Source: Lagopus muta (Eukaryota; Chordata; Aves; Galliformes; Phasianidae). Taken from it: a stretch of DNA of 64,000 nucleotides. Shown here one piece after another: positions 45,901 to 59,355 of this stretch. Each line of letters starts with the position of its first letter. Within the stretch, counting starts at the first letter, position 1. The notes under the pieces were generated by a model, which was given only the letters and a program-made list of their open reading frames with translations, had not been told where the DNA came from and ran no database searches. A program made the position numbers and the translations under genes. The DNA lies in contig NC_064440.1 in the NCBI RefSeq assembly GCF_023343835.1, positions 34,231,537-34,295,536 on the forward strand, written 5' to 3'.

Positions 45901-48180
45901 TCTTTACTGACATTTCAAGTAGGTGTGAAATACTCTAAAAATGCATCATTACTCCATGAGTGATAAAAGCTTAGTTACCCAAATGAATACAAGAATTGGC
46001 TCAAGCTCCAGAACAATTATTGCTGCTTTTCTCTTTAAGGTCATTCAGTGTTGCAGAATTGCTGAATTCATGTTACGAAGTTGGAGAAGAGAACAACATG
46101 CATCCCAGAGCTCCATCTCCTTGAGTCAAAGCGACCACAAGTATCAAATACATTTCCTTCTGGTGGGATGGAAACACCCTGTAGGGTTTGTTACCAAAAA
46201 AAATATGGGAAATGGTGAAGGAAGAGAGCGTTCCTTGAGGTGACCCTATATGTATACATACTGAGTGGTCAAATGGCTCAGAGCCTCAGCTACATAGCAG
46301 GCAATCAAAATCATTTGACTGGTGTTGCTGTGAGAGCTCACTTTGCAGAATCCTGGCCGCACACTGCCTTTGGGGGAGTGAGTTTCTTTAAAGGACATTT
46401 TAAGGCTATGCCTATCAATGTCTAAGAACGTCCACGTGGCCAAAACGAAGACCTGCAAAATCACGTGCTAAGGAGATATGAAATATTTCACCTGTCTCTT
46501 CCTCCAGTTTGGGAGCGTGACCCCTGTTCAAGGTTTATCTAAGGAATCACTGGTGAGACACTCCATCCATCCAATCCAAAGTACGTCCTTCTTCCAACCC
46601 ATTGCTCAGACGGGCAAAACGTGATGCACCTGATTTGAGGTTTGACACTGCATATGTTATTCTTGCTTTACTCTGGAGCGGGGGGAAAGGGAGAGAGAAC
46701 GAGCAAGCACGCAACCACAGCATGTCTTATCTCACATTATAAAGTATGACAGATGTGGTTCTGTAATACATTTTGCAATTCAGAATAACAGACGGTCAAG
46801 GGAAAGGTTTTGAGATGAGATAGTAATAAAATCATTTTGCATTCCTAAATCGATGCGTGTACTGGTTCTAAATAACATTTTTTAAGAGTGATCTTCACTC
46901 CAACAGCACAGTGTGCCATTAGTTGAGTAACTCAACACGCAAGATCAGACTTGGGTCAGGCACTGAGCCCTAAGCCACAATGATGCCAACATCTCTGGAA
47001 AACAACATCATCTTTAGTCCAGCTAAAACACAGAGAGCTCAGATACTTCTAGAACTGAAATCTCACTGCTGGCCAGCAAGACACAAAAATCCTTTTCCAA
47101 CACTCTTGGCCACTGCTGACCTATAGCAGCCTGGAGACACCTACAGAACTGCTGACTTATGCTCCTGTGGACAATCACTGCAGACTTTGACTTGTTTGTG
47201 AGTTCAGGGTGAGTGCTATGTAATGAAGATCTTGTTTGCAGTGAAATACCTACGTGGCAGAGAAGCATAGAGGTGCATACAAAATCTTGCCCAACTACTG
47301 CCAGTCCATGCACTGCACTTTGGGAATTACAGTTTCAGGCCCCAAATAACAAGGCAGCCCTACCTTACGGCCTGTCCTACTGCAAGGATGCAAAGCTTTC
47401 AGGGGCTGGCTCACCCAAATGGCAGCTGTTCCTCCACATCCTAGGGCATCAGCATGGAAGTTCAGAAGCGGAACACCCAGCCACGCTCAGTCTCAGGGCA
47501 GCAGGAGACACAGCTGTGCAAGAGATGAGGACCCAGCAGTTAGGCAGAAATTCATTTCCCATTCACAGAAGTTGCAGCTTTGATCACCACCACCGTGACA
47601 CTTATGAGGACGAAGCCTGGAGCATTTGCTGGAGCATTACCAGCTGCTGATGACAGCATCGTTTCAGTTTAGACTTACCCAGCCCACATTCAGTAACAAA
47701 GCCCAAGCCCTAACGACAACATTGAGTTTGAAGTCCCCAGTGCACTTCCACCTACAGGCATCCAAGTGAAGCATAAAATCAGCATAAAAAGGCATAAATT
47801 GGAAACAGGTCGCTCTTCATCCACAGTGGGGTTTTGTTCTAGCACAGCCTTGCTATATTTTCCATCAATTCCCAGAAAACACGGGCAGAGTGCACACAGG
47901 CGTGTCAAGAAAAGGAGAAATGACAAAAGAAAGGAAGAAGTCCATCTCTGAGAAATCACTGATTAAAATTGCTCCCAAGTTCCCATTCCCTCCACAGCTT
48001 GCAAAAGTCCAAGTTGGGTGGATAAAGTATCAGCCACGTGCCTGACTTACAGCACTGGGACTGAGGTTTGGGCAGCACTTCAAGACTTTCCCCTAGGAGC
48101 CTATCCAAACCCTCTTTGCTTCTGATGTGGAATAATTTGGAAGTGTTTTTAGGCTGCTGTCTGGGATAACACAAGGGCTA

Positions 48181-48310
48181 TTGTAAACACACATGCAGCC
48201 AGTCAGCGTCAAGCCCACACAAATCTGGTACACACATAAATAACTAGTGAGCATTGTAAATAATTAATTGCATTTAAAGAGAAGAAGCGACCAATTTGCT
48301 GAGTAGGTCT
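48181..48310. promoter_or_regulatory. Possible conserved element with TAATTAATTG
   Basis: An AT-rich block with TAATTAATTG at 48261-48270, next to GCATTTAAAGAG and CACATAAATAACTAGTG. Clustered TAATTA cores are typical of homeodomain-bound enhancers. No repeat similarity is seen and conservation is untested. Confidence 0.22.
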
Positions 48311-51300
48311 TCAGAAGGGCAGAGTTTGTTGCTTTTTTTTTAATGGCAAGGGTTATGTATCACCTGATTTTAGTAAGTAGAAGGTACTTAAATGCAGGGC
48401 ACTGCTTTTGTAGGTGGCCACAAGGGAAGCTATAGCCAGACCTTTTCACCATTCAGGCACAGCCATGCTAGGAGATAGAGAGGCCCTTCCTAGGATTCCC
48501 AAGTAGAACTTCTGTCTCTGGTATGTCTCATTGCATTCCTTCCATACCCTTCATTATTTCTTCAGAATTCCTCAGTAACTTCTGGTATTGACCTCAGGTG
48601 AATTGGACTGGGAGTTAAAGCAAACAGCAGCCAACCAGTCTGCCACATTCATAGATGCTGAGGTTTTACATCTTGTCCCCCAATGGATTTTGAGCAGAAA
48701 CCCATTGTATGTTGGCAGGGAGAGTGAGCCTCAGTAGGAAGAAGATGGGAAACAATACAGGAGAAAGATTGCTCTGCAGTAATAAATGCAACTTGATAAT
48801 TTAATGGAGCTGCACACAGCCACACTATGACTGCCCAAAAAAAGAAAAGCCAAAGATCAACCAGAAACACACAGGTGGAGAGAAGGACTTGTGGAGAAAC
48901 AGGGGAAAAGCACATAGAAAAAGCACCATTAAGGCAATGATCTCCTCGAGATCATTATTCACTTTGAGCTTCTAACCAGAACCATTACGGAGACTGTTTC
49001 CAGACTTCAGTGACTCATTTTCACATGAGAAACTTTAGAACCACAAGGCCTGCAAAGTCATCATTATCACTACCTGCAGCAAGATAAGGAATATCGGACT
49101 CAAGGTTTGACACGGCTGAGCATTGTACAAGCATCCTTCGTCAAGCCAAGGTATAGAACTGGTGGGGAGCACCCAGGATTCACGTCCATTGAAGGGCCGA
49201 TTATCAAAATAGTCTAAGAATATTCTCAAGGCTGGAATAAACTAAGATATGCACTTTTCAGAGATGCCTGCGATGCTCTGTAATTTTACGGCTTCCAAAA
49301 GCTAAGAAAAGCAAGGAGCTGCCAAGATTTCATCACTATTCACGTGTCAAGGCCAAAGAACTGCAAAAAGGTCAGTCTCACAGGTTATGAATATCAGAAA
49401 ACTACAGCAACACAGTTATAACCAAAATACATGCAATTCCTAAAGCTCTTCTTATGGGTAAGCAGCAGGCAAGAGCTAGAGTGACCATGTAATACACAAT
49501 TTACAGCACCTACTGGTACCAACATGATACCATGTTAGCAAATGAACATGCCTGGTGCTGCAGAGGTGTTGCAGCATACAAATAAGGCCTTGCTGCTCAC
49601 ACAGGTCATTTAACATCCATGTCTAACTTCTGTCAGAGCTTTGTCACCTAGAAAACACCTAGAGATGCCTGCCATTCCCAGCAGCCATCCAGCTACTCAC
49701 AGACAGCAGACAGAAATGGATGTGGTTTCAGTCCATTTTCTTGTAATGACCTTGCTATTTGATTTCAGCTCCATCCTCCTCTGCTTCCATGTTTCTGATG
49801 GTGGGTGCACTGATGTGACCTCAGGCACATTGCTTAGCAGAGCATTCGCCCACTTTGCTCCAACCATAAGTTAAAGCCAGGTGCCCACAGACAGCAGTCA
49901 GCTCTAGTTGTCACCCACCAGCAGCCCTCTTTTCTCACCTTGCAGTAAGGGAGCCTTGGGTGTCCCCATAAGAAGAGATGCCAAGTTTCCACGTGGCCAA
50001 AGAAGGTTAGACTTGTAGTTCTGTATTTTATTTTTTTCTGACGTGATTTTGCAACAGTCCTCCAGTATTACAGCATATTTTCAGCAGGAAATTTCAGCCT
50101 GTATCAATCACTGCATATCCAAGTTGGGAAATTCCCTGTCAGCTCCAATTAATATCATGATTCCATTAGGAAGGGGTGTGGTGAACAGACTTCAGTTTAG
50201 ACAAAAGCAGATGTGCCTTAACAACATACACTGCTAGGGCAGATCCTATTCTCTGAAATACACAGAAATTCCCCCTGTGCAATTCCAGCTTAACTCACAC
50301 TCTGGATGCCAGGACACCAGGCCATCTGTGGATTGCAAGTCCTCACCCCATGGCCAGTTCTTTATGCAGCACAAAATGGAAGAAATTCTACAAGGAGGAA
50401 TTCATTTAAAAGTCTGAGCTTGAAGAGTTTGGGGAAAAAGAAAAGTCTGCCCAGGGGAAAAGCATCTGGCTTGTTAGCAGGACGGAAAGCACGGTACAAA
50501 TTCTTCCAACTGCCATCACATATTTTTCAGTGCAAGTCAGTGCAAAGTGAAGTAAGTTTCCCAGGAAGCAAGAGGCCAGAGCTCCAGTCAAAAGCATTTT
50601 AGCAAGGTATCATCAGAAATCCATGTTCTCAACACACCAGAGGCGCATTCCTTCTCCCTGGCACGTAGAAAAGAGTAAATTGGATAAAGCCAGCTTGACT
50701 TGTATATGGGCCAGGATTTCAAGTGCTGGATCAACAATAATTAAGAGCTACATGATAAACATCACCATTTTGAGCAGGCCAGAACAGAGTATTCAGCAAC
50801 ATCTACGTGAAGGCACTTGACTGTTCAGCCAGACATTTTTCCCCATGTTGTGCTGGCAGTGCAGGCTGTTCCCAAAGCTGGCATATCTCCATGATCATCA
50901 GCAGCTAAAAATCCAAGCATTTCTGGGCTCGTCATCAGAATATCTGAGAGTTTTCAAAACAGCCAAAAAATTTCAGAAGTATTTAATAGTTTGGTTTGCT
51001 ATGGTTGTTGAGAGCCCAAGCTGGAAATCTGTGCCTTGAATTTGGAACAGTCCTTGTAGGGAGAATAGGATGGGTTAGACTCTCCCAAGGGAATGCCCAA
51101 GCCAAGAAAGCACCTTTCTAAAGCCCAGGGAGAGGGAAGATCACCAGGATGATGAGCAGGGAGTACTGCAAGCAACACTCATACCAGGGGTTTCAACACA
51201 AGATCTTACAGGGGGAAAGTAAAGGTATCCTGCAGCTCCACGGCTAAAGGATAGAACCACAGCTGGCCTTTACAAAAAGGTCTCAACCCATGAGTTTATA

Positions 51301-53559
51301 CAGGGAAAGCTGACGAGTTGAACAGACACATGAACACGCTTGGTTTCTCCATCCTGATCAGCCTCAGTCTTTAAACAAACTCCAGAGACAGAACTGTAAG
51401 CTACCCTAAAGACTCCGGGATCAAGCAGGTTGAAAACAGGTACTCACAGCATCAGGAGGGAGTTGAGCAAGGAGGCCTGGGTGGTTTCCAGTTTGGGACT
51501 TTAGACCTTCATTTCCATCTCAGCCACATCTCCAACACTCAGCCCCTTTGATGCAGCACTTTTCAGCCTCTGACCTGCAGACCCTGGAGAGCTACGAATT
51601 ACAGACAGGTCTCTGAAATGTGGGGAAAAAAGAAGAAACAAAACATTCTTTTCAGAGGGTTTAAATTCACTGTATGGGAGTCAGCAAGAAAATGCCTACT
51701 GCTACAAGTAATAAAGCCACACGTAACACTTGCCTCCATTCCTGTTTTCCTCCTAGAGCTCGCACACATCTGGCAGAAGCAAAAAGCAAGGAACATACTG
51801 CACTAAATAAGATGCCTTTGACCTGAGTCACCCAGTGGGACGCAGAGGAAAAACATTCGTTTGGAGACAAGGTGAAAGGCGTTACGCCAAAGAATTTTGC
51901 AACGGACAAAACAAGGCAAATACAAAACTCACGCCCATCGTGAAGCTGCCTGCCTCAAAGCAACCCCACAAATCACAACTGCACATGACAGCTCTGTTAT
52001 CTCTCAGCATCCCTATAACCTACACAGCTGAGACACACAAGCACGCTGGGATCCCCTGGAAGAAAATTCAGGGCTCAGCGGTGAGAATAAATCATGACTT
52101 AATGCAGTTATACTTAAACGTCTCCAGCAAAGTGGTTGATGGCATTACAACACATCTCACACCCATTAACTGTGGGATATGCAAGTATCAGAGGCTTGGA
52201 AATGCAATCAGGGCACATCCCTAATTGCTGCAACCAGATTCAACAATCAGCCCAGACTGGAAGGTTGAGAATTAGACTTGTGTTCATTGCAGAATGGCAT
52301 TTCTACCTACGGCTTTCTAGGCTGTCACTCCACACTGAGCTCAGTGATAGATTACAGTCACAACTAAGCACTACAGGCTACTTTATGAGGACAAAATCTG
52401 AGAGAGAGGAAAAATACAGCTACTGCACCTCAATCACAGCGCACAGACACTCCACAAAGAGGAGAGTTCATCAAGCCAAAACAGCAAAAAAGCAAAGATT
52501 GTACAAGGGGTGAAGTGGAGCACGTTAGCAACTGAGTGCAAGCAACGGGCATCGCCTTTTTCCTTTCATAAGCACGATGCTTGCTCAGAGGCAAGCAGAA
52601 GGAAGACAAAGGGAATAAAGGAAAGTTCTGATAAAGGTAAACTTATTCCAACGTTTTGAAAGGTATTTTTATTTCAGATTGAAGCAGCTTCTGAGTTTGC
52701 TTCAGTTTTTATTGGGGAAAAAAAGATAATAAAGTGGGATAGTGTCAAAAAAAGTTCAGGGCAAATGAAAGTTAAGGGATCAAAAGCATTTTCATCTTTC
52801 CTCCCAAGAGTTCCCCAAAAGCCTTCAGTAGGGTCAGCTGAAATTGCTTTTTGATTATTTTTTTTAGTGAGTCCAGACCAATCAACAAATGCTTCAACCA
52901 TCTTCCTTAACTTTTCTTTAACCCACATTTCTCCCCTTGCAAAGCCATCTTCAGGCAGCTATCTTTACTAACTGCTGTATTACCGCGTGCAGCAGCTCAG
53001 CAGACTTTAAATCTTCAGTATTAAGGTTTGTCAGACGCTGTCTGCCTTTGTCAGATGTTAATCTCATCCCTTTGAATCTGGCAGAACAAGCCCTGCTGCC
53101 CACAGGTTTACACAGGGATGCATCACGTTGTCCTTCAGCAGGGAACTCCAGCTCACCGGAGTGCATAATCAATGCCATGTGAAGGTCTGTTCTTTGACAG
53201 TGCCCTCCATTGCAGGAGTTTTGCTTTTAATTCATGCAAACAATGAAGTCCTAACTGTTCTTGTGATATTTGGTGCTTTTTCCAAAGCTGCAGCTCAGAG
53301 AGGCTAACATGAGCATCCAAGCAGTTGCCCGTGCTTCTGAGCCTGGTGTTTGGGAAAGGACATCTCAACGACCCCCAAAGCACAAATGGGTTAAACAGAC
53401 TTCTATGAAGAATCACACAGGTATCTCTGAGCTTATGTTGGAATGAGAGGAATCTGCTGGGTGGGGGCTGTGGTGCCTGTCCCAGGGCTATTTACTCCAA
53501 TTCTTTTAAAGGCTAAAACCACGGGCTGCTCTCAGCCAAAGTTTTGTTTCATGTGGCTT

Positions 53560-53775
53560 TTCACCACCCCAGACACGAAGCGAACAACATCTATCATTCA
53601 CACAAAGGAGGTAATTGCCTTTCTTCCCCACTCATTTTTGTCTTCTGCCTCTAGACAAGGGTATTCTTCCCCCATGCTAATTATTAATAGATGGAGGAAA
53701 GTTCACCTTGAGGTTGAGAGTTTTATAGAGAAATTAATTACAGGGCCCAACTTTACAATTACCGGTTAAGGCACA
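53560..53775. promoter_or_regulatory. Possible conserved element with clustered TAATTA cores
   Basis: Carries TAATTATTAAT (53678-53688) and TTAATTA (53734-53740), plus CACAAAGGAGGTAATTGCC, a SOX-like ACAAAG next to TAATTG. Motif clustering and the absence of repeats are what conserved enhancers look like. This is inference from motif content only. Confidence 0.28.
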
Positions 53776-55230
53776 CATTATCAGCCACAAGACCCCTCAG
53801 GCTTTACCGGGCCCTGAAAAAAAGTTTGCAACCTGATGTGAGATTACTTCCAAGCTGAACTCCAGAGGAAGCACCAGAGCACAGGCAGGGCCACCAACAG
53901 CCTCCATAATGATGAACCATGGCTGGGAGGCATCAACAGGTCAGAAGAAGAAAGGAATAATAGGTCAGATACACCATCCTGTACTTGCCAAAATTTAAAG
54001 AATGGAAGCTTAAGATCTTAAGAAAGTAATGAGGCCACTGCACCAACAATGTGACATTCAGCATCTGCTGAGGGTGCTCAGTAGCAGTAAATCTATTGAA
54101 CAGGCTGAGAAGTAGTGAGTGCAAGACGATGCTCAATCAACACAGTGAGGAAGCTCTCCTTACACAGAACTTATAAAAATCTTGATGTGCAAACTGTGTG
54201 CAGGTTCTCACATCAGCCTTTGGAGTCAGCAGTATAGAGCAGCTTAAGAAGATCAAGACCACTTGCATATTTAGACCTGCAAACACTTACATACACACTC
54301 TGGTATTTGCTGAATTGGTGCCTCATGCTCTCCATTCCATAAATCCTCTTCCATTTCAGGCTCATGTGATGGAAAATGCTCTGTGAGCAACACAAATTAC
54401 TGGCTGAAGTCAGAGGGAAAAGTATGACAGAAAGTCATAGTCTGGAGAACACAAAAGACTCCCCGTTTATAAAACAAAACATTTAACAACCAGCAGAAGT
54501 CACATTGGCATTACACAGCCAGGACTGCATACACTGCTGTGCGTGGACTTCATCCCTACTCTGGGAGCTCCACTGAGACAACTTCAAGAGTGGTACACTC
54601 CAATAATGAATTGGATTCCTCTGAAGGAGGTGATGTTCAGACACCCCTTACCTGCGCACATGCATTTGTGGCTGTGCTTCCACTCCCAGCTTGGCTTTCT
54701 GTACATCCTTCAGTCACCACGCTCTCAATACACCTGAAACAGAGGGACATAGTTATTCTGTAAGTTCACACAGCACATGACACAGCTGCAGTCTGCTCCT
54801 TACAGGCAATCTTGAGGATACATTTAACTCAGAAAGCAATTTAAAGCCAACATCTTGCCTAAAAGGCTGATACAGAAGGACACACAGCACGGCTCATAAC
54901 CTGGTAATAATTCTACCACACACCCGAGGTGCTCAGAGCGCTTAGGAACACACCTCTCAGTTTCAAGAGGAGCCATGCATTGAGCACAAGCCAAACCAAA
55001 GTATTTCTCAACACACCCAGGGCTTTGCTAGCTAGTGTGCTAATCAACTTGGAAAAATTACCAGAAAATAATCAAGTGTCATATCAGCAACCTATGCAAA
55101 TGGCAATTCCCCATCATATCTAGTCCTGAGCCATTTTTACAGTTCTTATCAAGAGGACATTTTTGCTGCGAATATATCCTTTAAAACTATCTTTAAAGCA
55201 AACCTATGAGATATGTGAGGAGAAGGGAAG

Positions 55231-55240
55231 AAAAAAAAAA
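55231..55240. repeat. Poly-A tract
   Basis: A 10-base A run in a purine-rich stretch. Simple sequence. Confidence 0.55.
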
Positions 55241-56674
55241 GTGACTGTCACAGGGAAACAAAGCAAGAAAAGAAGAGGAAGCAGGGAGTTGTGCATCACC
55301 ATTGGTGGGCACTTGAATAGGAGCCCTGTGCTTGACACCGCTGACTTGGAACAAAACTGAAGTCAAACAGCTATTTGTCAAGGGATACAAATGCACACAA
55401 GTGGTGAGAACCTGGCCCTTCTGTAAAAATGTGTCAGGGACTTTTCTGTAGGGCTGCGCCGAGCTCCGTGATGGATTGTTGTACTCTGAGGACAGCATTG
55501 TGAGCAGCAATAATAAGGCATCTGGTCAATGCTCTTTCTGAAAGAATATTTTGGCTCGACAGGAATCACGTGAGTGGTTCCGTGTACAATGCACAGCCTC
55601 ACTGCCACGGATCAGAGGGCTGGGTCCATCCATCCATCCGCTTTCAGCTCCACCAGGCCAGCTCCAGGACGTGCAGCATCACTTTCATATCTTCTGGACA
55701 CCTAATGAAAGCAATAATACCACATCAGCCCCTACAGCCTCGATACCCCACTGAAAGCCCCCTTGTTGGTCTTAACCATTCTTCTTGTATTGCCACATAA
55801 CTGTGAGCAGGAAGAGGAGGCAGGCACCACTGCTACTCACAGGCCATAACAACCCCTTTGGTTAACTCAGAACTGCTTTGCTAGGCAAGGCAAGGAGCTG
55901 CTTTAACGTGGGACCATAGTGCACAACATCTCCTCAACCAAAGTGTCATTCAGGCGGGGAGGAGGGAAGGATGAGCTTCATGAAGATTTCAGCAAGCTGC
56001 CAGGGCAAATCTGCCCCTTGGCTGCAGGTAAACTACCAATAGCTCCTTGGAAGGCATCCCACACCTACACATTGACAGTGAGAACAGAAACGAAGAGAGG
56101 AAGACATGGGACAAGCACACAGTGCTGGGTTGAGCAACATAAGATTTCCTTAACCCGTGCCCCTGAAACCAGATGGCAAGCCAAAGTTTTCTCTGACAAG
56201 CAATAGAATCAGAACTGACACAACTGGAAAAAACAAGCTCAATTCCTGTTGGCAGGATATTAATTTAGAAATCTCTGGTGTCACTGCCCTGATTCACAAT
56301 GAATTTGAAACCAAACTTTCCTAGTGCCAGATGACACAGAGATTTGACAGAGAAGGTAATTGGAGGAAATGGCTGTGTAATCTAGCTATTGTGCTGGCAA
56401 AATCCAGCTCTCCTAAAGAACAAGGTTCACTTTGTGGCATGGCTGATTCGTGGTCCTTTATTTGTCCCCAGTGCCTCTTGACTTCCCTCTGCTTGGCAGG
56501 GACGGTGGCACAGTTCCTTCTAAACAGTGTCAAAGGGTGGGCAAACCTGACCTTGAGCAGAGTTCTGGCCAAAGCTACCAGCCCTTGTAATCACATCCAG
56601 AGTGGCATACTGCACACACCCCTGAAAGAGGAGAGCTCCTACCAAGGGAGCTCCTCACCAGCCAGATGCCCTAG

Positions 56675-56752
56675 ATCCTAATCATTGGGTCATCCATCAG
56701 GTCCTAACTGTTGGGCTATCCATGAGGTCCTAATTGTTGGGTCACCCATTCT
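56675..56752. repeat. 26-bp minisatellite, three copies
   Basis: Three head-to-tail units of exactly 26 bp start at 56675, 56701 and 56727. Each follows the pattern TCCTAA, two to four variable bases, TTGGG, then a YATCCAT-like end. The copies differ from each other at several positions, so the array is not very recent. A short CTT repeat follows immediately (56751-56761). Confidence 0.88.
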
Positions 56753-57370
56753 TCTTCTTCTGGAAAAGAGAATAAAGACACAGGCTGCACTCTGGGAAAA
56801 AGCAACAAAAATCAGCTTGCACTGAGAGACAAAAGAGATTGCTGTGGCTCTGCAAGGACAGAGAAAAAAGGAAAAGGAGGGGGATCAGAGCGAAGAAATT
56901 CCAAAATGCATTCTGTGCAAAACTCAACAGCATTTGCCTAGAAATGTCCACAAACACATGTACTGAACCACGAGACTCAGCATTTTTCCACTGTTGTAAT
57001 AATAACCATTTTATTGACCTGCATGTCCATGGTACTCCACTAATCACTTTGTTTTTCTAACTGTCACTATCTAGACTGGACGGTGAGCTGCTCTGGGTGA
57101 ATGTCAAATCTACTCTGTACCTTTGAGATCTGATAACTCAGCTGCTGGAGCACCACGAAACTCTATACCTGTTAGCTGTGCATATCGAATCGATGGCAAG
57201 TCCCCTTTGGGAGCCCTGCTAAAATGTGCTCTTGCCCTTCAGAATGCTCCTCTCTATTTCAATAAACTATCTGGAGAATGGAGTGTAACAGCAGTCTAAC
57301 CTACCCTCATACCTGAACGCATCGTTTTTTGCTCCATTCACCAATTACACGAGCACCATATGGATATAAA

Positions 57371-57409
57371 GCATATGAATGCCAGTGAATGCATATGAAG
57401 CCAGTGATT
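57371..57409. repeat. 20-bp tandem duplication
   Basis: GCATATGAATGCCAGTGAAT (57371-57390) is followed by a second copy lacking one T (57391-57409). Two copies, probably a replication-slippage duplication. Confidence 0.8.
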
Positions 57410-57889
57410 TCGTGGAGGAGGAGTGAAGGAGCTCAATTATTTTTTCCTCATCTGCTAGCAAAAAAATATTAGGATAGTAAACAGAGCTAGCAATCACATA
57501 GGAATGCCCGGGAGAGCCCTTGCCTGCTGGTATGCAGATCTCTCATCTGGAATTCATTTATTCCTGTTCTCTATTCATACTACTAAGCTACAGCAGTGAA
57601 CGGGCAAGAACATATTCAAAAGAGACCTGAAGTTATTGAGGAGTCCAGTGTCACCTCTGAAAATAAAGAACCTGAAGCAGCAGACTGGTATTTCACCATT
57701 TTCAACAGCATCACCTGACAATTCAGCATTACCTCACAGAGATGGCTCCCATCATTCCTGAAGGGCAGGATACTTCCACCTCCTTTCCACAAATTCTGTT
57801 AGCAAAAATAGAAAGCATCTCTGTTAGAGAGAGTTAAAAAGGCCCAAATTTATCCTTAGGTTAAACCAAGATGAGCTAGCAACATGCTG

Positions 57890-57966
57890 TCTGGTTGTGC
57901 AGGTCCTAGTGGAGGCACGAGTTGGATTCAATGGGTCCTTTCCAACTTGGGGCAATCTGTGATCCT
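57890..57966 (+). mobile_element. CR1 LINE fragment, forward orientation
   Basis: A short 3' remnant. A diverged segment (GTCTGGTTGTGCAGGTCCTA) leads to GAGTTGGATTCAATGGGTCC, TTTCCAACTTGGGGCAATCT and a terminal GTGATCC. The spacing matches the last 75 bp of CR1, but it is more decayed than the other forward copies. Confidence 0.75.
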
Positions 57967-58084
57967 ACTGATCTGTCAGACCTCACAGCTTCAATTGTGG
58001 TGCATCCTGGGTGCCCTTAAATTGGATGAAAGAATGCACAGGAAAATGGTGTATTTGCCTGCTGGGTCTTACTCTGCATCCCAT

Positions 58085-58255
58085 TTCACTTCTAATTCCC
58101 CAGAAAGCAGAGGATCATCCGCATCTTGTTTAATTACATTCAGTAATTTAAACTGCCACAGAAAACCCGCTTTGCCTATAATCATTTAGAGGTCTATAGA
58201 AATCCCTTAGCCTGGTGGAAAATGTAGATGTGTAATTAGTATATTCCCCTTAACT
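58085..58255. promoter_or_regulatory. Possible conserved element with spaced TAATTA cores
   Basis: TAATTA occurs at 58131-58136 and TAATTAG at 58233-58239, with CAGTAATTTAAAC and CCTATAATCATTTAG between. It lies about 120 bp beyond a CR1 remnant and shows no repeat similarity. Regulatory role is inferred only. Confidence 0.25.
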
Positions 58256-59342
58256 GCAGCCTCATTTCTCTGCGCAACAACACGTGTGCAGGTATGCGCA
58301 GCAGTCCACTTGGCTTACCCTGCATGTGGTTCCTGGGGGGTCTGAAAGGCAGAAGTTCTTGGGGGTGTGAGCAGAAGGTGCAGCAGGAAATCAGATGCTC
58401 CTGGGATCCCTGCACCTCTCTCCACCACAGCCTCCTACAGACAGCTCCAGGGCTCAGCTTACACCCAGCAGTGCTCCAGGAGGGGACCACACGTACTAGG
58501 GATGGAGAAAAAAAAGCACATGTAAAGATCCTGGAAGTCTCAGGGCAAGTAAATTACTGTTAATTGTGAGATATTTGATTGCAAGAAGCACCAGATGGCC
58601 AGCCATATGTTTTTGATTGTAAAATTAAACAAGATTAACCCAAACAGGATTTCCTCAGCATTCTTCTCTGACTGGCTCACAAATACATCTTTAACACCTA
58701 TGCTACAGATATGGCACAGTCAGAAGCTCTTCCTGCCTCTCCCTAATCTGCCTGGGCTAAATACTCAGCCAAGCAATACCCTGCACTTAAAGATTTCCAA
58801 GAAGCAAGATAGGCTTTTTGCAGGCATGGCCAAACCACTCTCTACTCCAAGATAGAAGAATTCTGAGGCAAAACCCTGCAGATACCACAGCTCAGTGAGT
58901 TGCAGGTCCAGCAAGTTTTTATGTCTCAGCTACCAAACCCGTAGAGTCAGCTGCCTCTCATGCTCTCCCTGGAAGATGGACTTTAGCCAGAAAGGCCTTT
59001 CCAAGCCCACCCAGCTACCATACGCACACACGCGTTATCGTATGGGATCTCACAGCTGAGCCCCTGCCTCTTTGCAAGCTTTTCTCATGCAGATTATGCA
59101 CTTGGTCGTTTGTTTGGAGCAAATCAGTTGTGAACTGAACATAAAGGGTGTTCCAGGGGAGATCTCCCGTTGCGCCATTCCCCAGCACAAATCCCCAGGA
59201 CACAGCGCGTCCAGAAGCTATCAATAACACTCTGCTCACACCCTCCTATCTTATCATACACAGGCAGACAACGTGTTTGGAGAGTTTAATTGCCCATCAG
59301 CCAACAGACAACGGGCCAGGGCTCTAGATCATGTAAACATGA

Positions 59343-59355
59343 TTTTTTTTTTTTT
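59343..59355. repeat. Poly-T tract
   Basis: A 13-base T run. Simple sequence. Confidence 0.7.

Larger units (their letters stand above)
42901..57889. other. Long CR1-free unique sequence, no gene recognised
   Basis: About 15 kb without a recognisable transposable element or gene. The longest ATG frames are 204 codons (45014-45628, +), 165 (44238-44735, -), 145 (47213-47650, +) and 129 (51835-52224, +). None has a domain, signal peptide or motif I know. Opposite-strand frames overlap them, as expected for chance. A G8 run lies at 43888-43895. Homeodomain-motif blocks (48.2, 53.6 kb) and tandem repeats (56.7, 57.4 kb) are listed separately. Confidence 0.6.
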
